Part shown: piece after piece, positions 56,337 through 64,000 of the stretch | Layout: every line of letters starts with the position of its first letter | How positions within the stretch are numbered: the stretch's first letter is position 1 | Assembly (NCBI GenBank): GCA_017979445.1 | Contig: CM030711.1 | Span: forward strand, 2,356,001-2,420,000 | From: Akebia trifoliata | Taxonomy: Eukaryota > Streptophyta > Magnoliopsida > Ranunculales > Lardizabalaceae | DNA: 64,000 nucleotides | Reading direction: 5' to 3' | Position numbers and translations under genes: made by a program | The notes under the pieces: model-generated | Seen by the model: the letters and a program-made list of their open reading frames with translations, nothing else | What the model was told of the DNA's origin: nothing | Database searches by the model: none

Positions 56337-58590
56337 AGTAATTTAAAGTGAACCTTGAAATATTTCCTTTTTCTTTAATACATTTTGATTTGTCTTATAA
56401 GACTGTTTTTGTTTAGTTTAGACATGTTTGAGCTATAAAGAAATTTGGGGATTTCTAGTCATCAAAGTATCTGTATCAAAATAATCCCATTTAGAATAGC
56501 AATCCGTGTTCCATGATTCCATAACTTGCATTAGTAACCTTTGGTTTTATTTTCCCAATTTTAGTTCATGTTTTATTATTTAAGAATTATTTTACTTGAT
56601 TTTTTTAAATTGTTAAGATTGATTAATTTATTTTATGGGGTTATTTTTTCAATATTAAGTTCCTATTTTATTATTTATGAGCTATTTTGTTTAATATTTG
56701 TAATTATTAAGATGATTAAATATATATTTTTGTTCATATTTTATTATTTATGAACTATTTTATTGAATTTTTGAAGTTATTAAGATTGTTAAATGAACAT
56801 AATGGGTTTTTATTTGGTTTTGTTTAAAGTTCTTATTTTATTATTATGAGCTATTTTATTCAATTTGTGAAATTGTTAAGGTAAGTTTTGAGGATCAAGT
56901 TTGTAAAAACATTTTTTTAAGAAGTTTTTTGGCAACCCATGGAACCAAACCGAATTAAGGTCGGTTTGGTTTGGTTCAGTTCTGGTTCCCATATAATGGA
57001 ACCGACCTTGGTCGGTTCGGTTCTGATTTGGCCCTAAACTGAACCAACCTGAACAAAGTAGCACCCGTAATTCTACTCTACCTTCTTATCTCGTTAGACC
57101 ATAGTAAAGAAGAATAGACTGAGGTCAAGGGACAAGTCCCAATTACGGTGGCACAAAATCCTGAATAAAACTCCTCCAAAATTTTCTTTGTTGCAGATAC
57201 GTTGGCACGAAATCCTAAACAAATTTACTCTAAATTTTTTGTTGTTGTAGATTCGATATTTCAAAATAGAAATACCCTAATTTTCCAACTCGCCAACTTT
57301 CACTTTCTTCTAAAAAGAGGGGTCCTAGGGTGAAAGTTGAGAACTCTCTATCGCGAAGATCGCAGATTGACAAAGACAAAGTCCTCTCGCCCTTCAAGCT
57401 CCTTCATCGTCATCATCATGAAACCCATTTCAACCTGTAAGCTCTCTCTATGTTATTTCTCTCTCTCAGTTGGTTCGATATTCATAAAAAACCCTAGCAA
57501 TTAACTTGCATCAACTTCTCTTCTTGTCCGCCGTTAATGGGCATTAAAACTCTTACAAATAATACAAGTCTAGTCGTTTATGGTGACACCTTAGAATCAT
57601 AGAGAATCACTAAAGTCCATACTTGCCAGCCCTCTCTAGTTGAATTGAATTTCTATGTTTCAATTTTCGTATTATTCGCCTTACTTTACCATGCTTTACC
57701 TGATCTATTTGGTGGGTTTAGGGTTAGGGTTTATGTATTTGTAGGTGAATTGGGTTCTAGCTTGTGTGATTGTGGTGGTTGAATCGAGTTGCTTGAATCG
57801 CATTTACGTATTTGCATTTGAATTGGATTTTTATTAATCAAGTCAACCCATACCAACACCCACTTACCCATAAAAATAGTGTTTCTCATCACTATGCTCG
57901 TCCAACTTGTAGCGAATCAATTTAGGAATTTTTGGGAATCAATGATTACGATTGAGGAATTTTTAGGTTACATGTCTTGTACTGAGGGTTTGATTCATTT
58001 TCAATATTCGCAACATGTTTATTCTGTAATATAAATGCTTACTAATTGTATTTTATGTAACAATGATTTGTTCTAATAAACCAGGAGTCATGCATGGTTG
58101 GTTGACAATGAGAGCATTTAAGTGTTAAATGCTTGAAGCTTTTGAAATTCAAAGGCTTTCTAGGGAACAAGTTGCTTGAAATAGACAATTGGATATGTGC
58201 ACAAATAGTTTTAATTTGTGCTGCTAATATAATTACTTTACTTCCTTCAATTTGAATATTCAATCATGGTTCTAGGCAATGGTTGCTTGTTATCAATGTG
58301 TCTGGTTTTTTTTTTAAAGTATATTGAGTTTCTGAACTTTGTATATATAAGGATGATTCATAAGTAAGAGAATTTTCAATACATATACGATCACTATTTG
58401 CTCCACTTTTGGTGTTTTCAAGTACAATAACAGGGCACTTATTGTGTTTTTTGGGTTTTGTTTGAATCATAATGATGCAGTGCATTCATGTGGTCTTATT
58501 TATCTAAAGTACTCATTCATCCCAATTTCTACTTACAGTAGGAAATATTTCTTTTTTGTTTCTTGACATTTTGGATTCTCTACTAATTAG
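56337..58590. other. Intergenic; possible non-coding leader exons
   Basis: At 56890-57065 lies a GGTTCGGTT/AACCGACC-rich inverted repeat of a kind common in plant genomes. At about 57300-57445 a TC-rich leader-like stretch ends in AACCTGTAAGCTCTCT, a good splice-donor context after a short ATG frame. It could be the first exon of a transcript reaching the ORC3 frame, but I cannot link them. Otherwise nothing. Confidence 0.3.
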
Positions 58591-58635
58591 TGTGTTACTA
58601 GTAAAAGTTGACGTGTCAATAGTAGCTTTTTTAAT
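58591..58635. mobile_element. Solo end of family C/D MITE
   Basis: TAGTAAAAGTTGACGTGTCA and ATAGTAGCTTTTTTAA match the right terminus of families C and D; no left end found. Confidence 0.5.
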
Positions 58636-59089
58636 ATATTTACTTTGCAATTTTATTATGTTGGCAAATCAAACATTGAAATTGGAGTTTTTTACAACAC
58701 TCATAAGCAACCAAACACTGAAGTTGAAATTTTTGATAACTCTCATGTGCAACCAAACACTGAAGTTATAATTGACTCTCACTCCCAACTTTCAAGAGTT
58801 TAACTTTTGAGAGTTCCACTTTCGAAAGTCCAACTCTCATGGTGAACTAACGGTTATCAAACACACCATCAATCTTTCGCTACTTAACTCAAAAAGCAGA
58901 GATTCGGAAGCTTTCGACAATTCTTTTGGGGTTTTTCTTTCCAAACCCTAAGTTTTATGCAGGTAATGAGCTACTTAACATTTACTCATTCGATTTTGGT
59001 TTCTTATTAGTGCTAATCTCTGTGGATTTGAGCAAAGTATCTGTTTTAATCTTTGATTACTTTTATTGCAATCGTTAAGAAGAGATTCG

Positions 59090-59880
59090 ATTGCTTTCGT
59101 TTTGATTTTTTGAAGTTTAGATTTCTATAATATTTGATGGAATCGCGTTTTTAGGGTTTTTGGTGTTGCTTTTCGTCTCTTTACTTTTCTTTTGCTGCTT
59201 TAATAAATAAGATTAATCAGAACAAAACTGGAAAATTGAAGAATGGAGGATAAAAAAATTTGAAGAACGGAGAAAATAAAATTCTGATCTAAAATGATAA
59301 AATAATAATTATATATTGATAATAAATATATTATAAAGCAGGTATTTCCTCTCTCTCTCTCATCTTCGACCCTCAGTGAGGAAACCCTTTCTTTTCTATT
59401 TTTGGTCAGTAAAACCCTTGATAAGGTTGAAGTAGATAGATCATTAAGGTTGGAGATCTGGTTTTAAAGACAAGCTCAAGGGTTGAAGTTTGAAGGTGAT
59501 TGGTGTTGGGGAAAAAAGGAGGGTTTTTCTTACAGGTTGAAGATGATGGCATTTACATTTAGGTCATCTTTTTTTAGTTTATGTTAGTAGATTTAAATCT
59601 TCTTTGTAAAAACCCTTTGATTTTCTACACAATCTAATCTTTTATTAGTTGATTAGTTTGAAGGTTGAATAGGTTTTAATGGTGAAAGTTGAAGATGAAT
59701 GCTTTTGAGAAAAAAACATTATATTGCTTTTGTTTCGATTTTTTGAAGTTCAAAATTCTATAGTAATTGATGGAATTGTGTTTCTAGGGTTTCTGATGTT
59801 GCTTCTTGTCTCTTTACTTTTCTTTGGCTGTTTTAATAAACATGATTAAACAGAAAACAAAAATTGGAAACTTAAGAACA
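59090..59880. repeat. Imperfect direct repeat of about 155 bp, 630 bp apart
   Basis: About 59090-59245 and about 59723-59880 share TTTGAAGTT, TTGATGGAAT, TAGGGTTTTTGGTGTTGCTT (variant) and CTCTTTACTTTTCTTT in the same order, ending in TTTAATAAA..GATTAA. The spacer holds family F-like words (AGGTTGAAGATGATGGC). Confidence 0.7.
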
Positions 59881-60593
59881 GAAAACATAAAAATATGTAA
59901 AATTTTGTAATTTTAGTTTTTCTGATGAGTAAAATTATTTTGAACTTGGATTGTGCATCTTGAGAAAACTTTTGGATTCGAACTTAAAATTCTTGTACAG
60001 AAAGTGTTCTCTAGACTGGTCCTCTAGAAGCCTGGAAGAATGGAGGTGTTGCATTGTTGGAGCTGAGTTGCAGATGGAGGTGTCACATCAGCCCTCCAAA
60101 TAGTAAGAGATGAGGTGGCTGCTCAGAGAAGAGTTTTAGATTGCCATTCCAGAAATCCTTAATGGGTTATTGTCTTATTTGTCTAGATAAAACATTTATC
60201 AAACTAACTGGATTCTGCCATCCAGTGTATATGACTGTTGCATATGGCAATTACAATTATAAACAGATTGGATTGATGGTCTTGCATGTGTGGAAAGAGA
60301 CTTAGATATGTAATGTGTGAAAGAAAGACACTTAGAAATGTGTGCGTGTCTATAGAAACAGTTTTTTGTGTGCTTGTGTTGGTTAAAGCCTTTGTATTCT
60401 GTGATAAAAAACCAATAAATCAATATAAGAATGAACAAGAACCTCGATCATTTGGTCTGTATCCATGTTTCAAACCTATTACTTGGCCTTGTATAAGAAA
60501 GATGCTTAGATACGTAACCGCCAATTCTACCTGTGCAGGACATAGATAAGCATCTCACAAGATCTCTCAACTAGTTTGTTCCCAATAGCATCC

Positions 60594-62792
60594 ATGGCAC
60601 CATCTACAACTCCTGGTTCTTCCTCTCCACCTTCAATCTCCAAAGATGGTGAAAGCAGTCTTCAGCCTTTCTTTGTTCTTCACAAGGCATTGCCTCGAAA
60701 ATCAGATGTGAAACCTTCAAGATCCAAAACAATCAGAAAGATAGATTTATCTCCAGCATCACCTAAATCTGCCCGAATATCCAAGGACATCGAGCGAGTT
60801 GAAGAAAACATTGATCATCACTATGAACAGTTGCGAATTGAAGCTTTTGATCTTGTCTGGTCAAAAATCGAGATAACTATCAATGAAGTTTTGAGGGACA
60901 TTAACATCAATGTATTCAATGAGATACATGAATGGGTGCGCAAATCCTTTTCTGCTATTAGATCAACTGGTACACCTAGCTTTCTTGAAGTAAATTGCTC
61001 ATACCCTCTTGTAACTGATATCACTTGCAAGCAGATTTTTACGGGTCTGGTGTTCACCAAAAATGTAGAGTTTGTCGATGATTTGCTTACATTCAAAGAG
61101 CTTGGCTTGCATTTGAAGTCTCATGGATGCCATGTGGTTAATCTTTCATCACTTGACTTTTCAGCCAAGAATGGGATTGGTGGTTGTCTTAATAGTCTAT
61201 TACGACAACTAGTTATGGTTAGCCTGGATGCAGCAGATATATCTATCCTAGCATCATGGTATAGTGAACCAGAAAACTATGATAATCCTTTGGTTGTGAT
61301 CATCGAAGATATGGAGCGATGCTGTGGATCCGTCTTTTCTGAGTTCATTTTGATGTTGAGGGAGTGGGTTGTTAAGATTCCAATCATCTTAGTAATGGGA
61401 GTTGCAACAACTATTGATGCTCCAAGAAATGTGCTTCCGTCCAATGCTCTTCAATGCTTGCACCTTTGTAAGTTCACTTTGGGATCTCCATCTGAGAGAT
61501 TGGATTCTATCATTGTTGCCATTCTTCTAAAACCTTGTGCAGGATTTGGTATTAGCTACAAGGTGGCGGTTTTCTTGAGAAACTACTTTATAAGACAGGA
61601 TGGAACTGTCACATCTTTCATTAGGGCTTTAAAGATTGCATGTGCTAAGCATTTCTTAATGGAGCCTCTAAGTTTCTTATGCAAAGGCTTACTTGAAGAA
61701 GATAGTAAGAGTTTCTGGGTTGAAAAATGTACATTGTTTCCTGAAACAATGCTCAAGTATGCTTTTGATCTTCCATCTTGTGAAAGTAGGGATAAAACTA
61801 CTATAACTGGTGAGAGTTTGGTGCTTGGTTTATCTGAAATAAAGGAATTGAGGAAGGACTGGAGTTCTGTGTTCTTGTGCTTATACGAAGCATCAAAGTT
61901 TCATAAAATGCAACTATTTGACATTTTTTGTGAAGCACTTGATCCATCTTTATGCAACTCAAGGGCTTCTTCTAAACATCACTTGGGAGTAGGGAAACAT
62001 CTGGCAAAACCTTACTCAGCAGATCGCAAGGGAGGTCTCATTTGTCAGGTTGTACGAAAGCTAAGTGATCTTTCAACGGCATCACTGCGTCAATTGCTTC
62101 AGTTTTGGAGAAAACATACCAAAGAAATTGCTGAGATCCATAGTGAAGTGAATGAGTTGCACTCCATTTTGAAATGTGAGGTTGAAAACAATGGTTTAAG
62201 GGGTGATGGGACAGGCACACCCAAGAAACCCATATCTCGAGGCCGGTTGAATATCGAAAAGGACACAAGAACAGTGAATGTGAAAGTGGCTATGTTGTTG
62301 GAACGTATGGTTAGGGATTATATAAAGCCCATCGAATGTGCACCCTTCCATGAAATTTTCTGTTTCAAGCATGTTGATGTACTACAAGCTGCTTTAATTG
62401 GAGATCCAAGGAGAACGATTCAAGTTGATCTTCTCAAGTCTCACAACTATCTCCGTTGTGGTTGTTGTACCAAGAGTGGAAACATCTTACCATCGATGCA
62501 TGATACCTCTATTATGTATACATTAGCTCAAGAACATGGTGATCTAATCAACCTCCACGATTGGTTTGAATCTTTTAAATCAGTCCTCCGTCCAAGTATT
62601 AAAGGCAAACGCAAGATTCAGTCACCATCATCTAAAAAAAGAAAAGATACAAGCGAGTCTGAAGACGTAAATGAAGCTTCAGTTCAAGCACGGTTCTGTA
62701 AGGCAGTTACTGAGCTCCAGATTACGGGGCTTCTTCGTATGCCAAGTAAGAGGCGTCCTGATTATGTTCAAAGAGTTGCCTTTGGACTGTAA
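60594..62792 (+). CDS. ORC3: Origin recognition complex subunit 3 (ORC3), intronless frame
   Basis: One uninterrupted frame of 732 aa from the ATG at 60594 (strong context CCATGGCA; no earlier in-frame ATG). The start MAPSTTPG and LQPFFVLHKALPRKS match plant ORC3. Residues ~60-330 correspond to the ORC3 N-terminal AAA+-like region without a Walker motif (GLVFTKNVEFVDDLL, VVIIEDMERC, WVVKIPIILVMGVAT). The middle is helical, and the C-terminus is winged-helix-like (RFCKAVTELQITGLLRMPSK, then RRPDYVQRVAFGL) after a Lys-rich linker. ORC3 is a core subunit of the complex that marks replication origins in the nucleus. Full length and free of stops. Plant ORC3 genes are normally multi-exon, to my knowledge, so this may be a retrocopy; an A10 run at 63097 could be its worn tail. 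Confidence 0.9.
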   Translation: MAPSTTPGSSSPPSISKDGESSLQPFFVLHKALPRKSDVKPSRSKTIRKIDLSPASPKSARISKDIERVEENIDHHYEQLRIEAFDLVWSKIEITINEVLRDININVFNEIHEWVRKSFSAIRSTGTPSFLEVNCSYPLVTDITCKQIFTGLVFTKNVEFVDDLLTFKELGLHLKSHGCHVVNLSSLDFSAKNGIGGCLNSLLRQLVMVSLDAADISILASWYSEPENYDNPLVVIIEDMERCCGSVFSEFILMLREWVVKIPIILVMGVATTIDAPRNVLPSNALQCLHLCKFTLGSPSERLDSIIVAILLKPCAGFGISYKVAVFLRNYFIRQDGTVTSFIRALKIACAKHFLMEPLSFLCKGLLEEDSKSFWVEKCTLFPETMLKYAFDLPSCESRDKTTITGESLVLGLSEIKELRKDWSSVFLCLYEASKFHKMQLFDIFCEALDPSLCNSRASSKHHLGVGKHLAKPYSADRKGGLICQVVRKLSDLSTASLRQLLQFWRKHTKEIAEIHSEVNELHSILKCEVENNGLRGDGTGTPKKPISRGRLNIEKDTRTVNVKVAMLLERMVRDYIKPIECAPFHEIFCFKHVDVLQAALIGDPRRTIQVDLLKSHNYLRCGCCTKSGNILPSMHDTSIMYTLAQEHGDLINLHDWFESFKSVLRPSIKGKRKIQSPSSKKRKDTSESEDVNEASVQARFCKAVTELQITGLLRMPSKRRPDYVQRVAFGL

Positions 62793-63316
62793 CTAGTGGA
62801 GTCTTCCTAGAGGAGCAAACAATTGGAATGGCAAGCACTGAGATGCTGTGGGATATTGTGTTTAATTATACTCCAAAACGTGTCAGATTGAAATCCAGGA
62901 TGTGTAAATGGCATTTGTCAATTTTAAGAAAGACAATCCAAAGAAATACTTTCAAGAGTTTGGCAAGTCATGCATTTCTTTCTATGCTAGTTGATTATAT
63001 GTTTTTGTGTGCTTTTAACATATATACAATGTTTAAAGATATATATCTTAAGCAGCATCGATGGAAGAAAATGTTCTTTGTTCATTATTTTTTTGTAAAA
63101 AAAAAAGAGGGGTTGGGATACGTATTTTGATTAGCCTTGTTTCTTGATGCATACCAGCCTTCTGAAGAAAGGGGCACAAGGTCTCATTGAGATTAACTAG
63201 TGATGATAGTTTGTGTATGGGTCTTAAATGTGTTTCTAAATCCTGTGAGCTTGACAAGCAGTGGAAGCTTGGGTGGCTGCTTCTTGTTGTTAAAGATGAA
63301 TTAAAATAAATTACTC
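62793..63316. other. ORC3 3' flank
   Basis: Probable 3' UTR. A run of 10 A at 63097-63106, about 305 bp past the stop, is a possible remnant poly(A) tail, but there is no clear flanking duplication. Confidence 0.35.
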
Positions 63317-63441
63317 AAGAGAGATTCTATTGCCACACCAACTTTTGCTAACAGCACCCCAATTCATATGTAAATCACCATAGGAATAACACATATTTGG
63401 GTGCTGTTAGTAAAAGTTGGCGTGGCTGCAGAAGCTCTTCA
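63317..63441. mobile_element. MITE, family C
   Basis: Left AAGAGAGATTCTATTGCCAC, CCAACTTTTGCTAACAGCAC; right GTGCTGTTAGTAAAAGTTGG, CGTGGCTGCAGAAGCTCTTC. The inverted ends match over about 50 bp with few differences. Same family as 24599-24722. Confidence 0.8.
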
Positions 63442-64000
63442 ATTAATTATATGGATGAGTATGAGAGAGATAAGAAGAGAAATGTTTTGGATAACTTTGT
63501 ATATAGCAATTACTACACGATGCTTACATGAAGAAAGGATACTTTTGTTTTACTTGAATTTTAATAATGCAGCCACTCAAAAACTGTTTAAAACCCAATA
63601 TTTCTTTATTCATGTTAGAGTGTTGTTAGTTTTACTTGAATTTTAAGCTTTTCTTTAACAATATGTGTTTTTCCATCAGAACTAGAGCCAACTCTTGTGC
63701 ACATCTATGTCAAGATGATGATGATGATGATACAAAATCAAAAATCATAAAACCGAAGTAAGAGCCATTGCAGTATTGGCATTCAAATGAAATGGGCTTT
63801 ACTTTTTTAACATTTTATAAAGTCAAGGTTTAAGGTTTTTCATATTGGTTACCCAATAACATGACGAAATATGATATAGATAGTAAATTTTTACAAGCAT
63901 TTGAGATATTGGGGGAAAACAAGATCACCGAGAGTGGAGGATTGAAATCTGAGTAATGTTGGGGTGACATTGGGATTTACTTTGATTCTCACATTTATGA
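63442..64000. other. Intergenic to window end
   Basis: A short (GAT)n tract at about 63715-63732. No gene recognised. Confidence 0.3.

Noticed and set aside
57361..57445. Possible first exon (short ATG frame then GTAAGC) for ORC3 or another gene
   Set aside because: No downstream acceptor or exon could be tied to it; left as a remark only.
60576..60593. Upstream extension of ORC3 by six codons
   Set aside because: The upstream start is TTG; the first ATG, in good context and matching other plant ORC3 starts, is at 60594.
1..64000. CRISPR arrays, operons, phage or viral genes
   Set aside because: The DNA is plant nuclear; the repeats are MITEs, microsatellites and LINE remnants, and no viral or bacterial gene was seen.

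Overview
This is nuclear DNA of a flowering plant. Several genes are intron-rich with GT-AG boundaries, intergenic DNA is AT-rich and full of short inverted-repeat elements, and the families present are plant-type: DYW and E-class pentatricopeptide repeat (PPR) proteins, a CCT-motif regulator, a clade-D-like PP2C, kinesin-5, MOS11, and chitinase-2/narbonin-like GH18 proteins. I cannot name the species; the gene set fits a eudicot or basal angiosperm.

Layout: (1) 1-354 (+) is the 3' end of a GH18 chitinase-like gene, followed by a long palindromic repeat (640-1636). (2) 3162-5134 (-) is a three-exon DUF604/GT31 glycosyltransferase. (3) 6361-6434 (-) is tRNA-Asn(GTT). (4) 7600-12482 (+) is MOS11 in four exons; its 4.1-kb first intron holds LINE debris with a second, target-site-duplicated insertion inside it. 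(5) 15650-17599 (-) is a four-exon PP2C. (6) 17.6-22.5 kb is gene-free and rich in MITEs, including a nested MITE and a hAT-type MITE with a perfect 8-bp duplication. (7) 22547-24553 and 25234-27213 (-) are two intronless PPR genes. (8) 28306-34990 (-) is a complete kinesin-5 gene; 22 exons were reassembled in frame (1052 aa). (9) 38973-42265 (+) and 44406-45320 (+) are two more GH18 genes. (10) 45.3-50.8 kb is gene-free repeat land. (11) 50866-52518 (+) is a CCT-motif gene. (12) 52.6-55.9 kb is a MITE cluster. (13) 55898-56336 (+) is a small two-exon gene with a premature in-frame stop. (14) 60594-62792 (+) is an ORC3 reading frame without introns, a candidate retrocopy.

The genes do not form a pathway. 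Replication and mitosis (ORC3, kinesin-5), mRNA export (MOS11), organelle RNA processing (PPRs), signalling (PP2C) and cell-wall or defence roles (GH18, GT31) are mixed, as expected of a plant chromosome. The three GH18 copies on one strand are the only local family. The most unusual content is the repeat fraction: several foldback/MITE families, some sharing a palindromic core but with different termini, sitting in introns and gene flanks. I found no clear new biological system. The best leads are the modular foldback family, the intronless ORC3 and the nested insertions.
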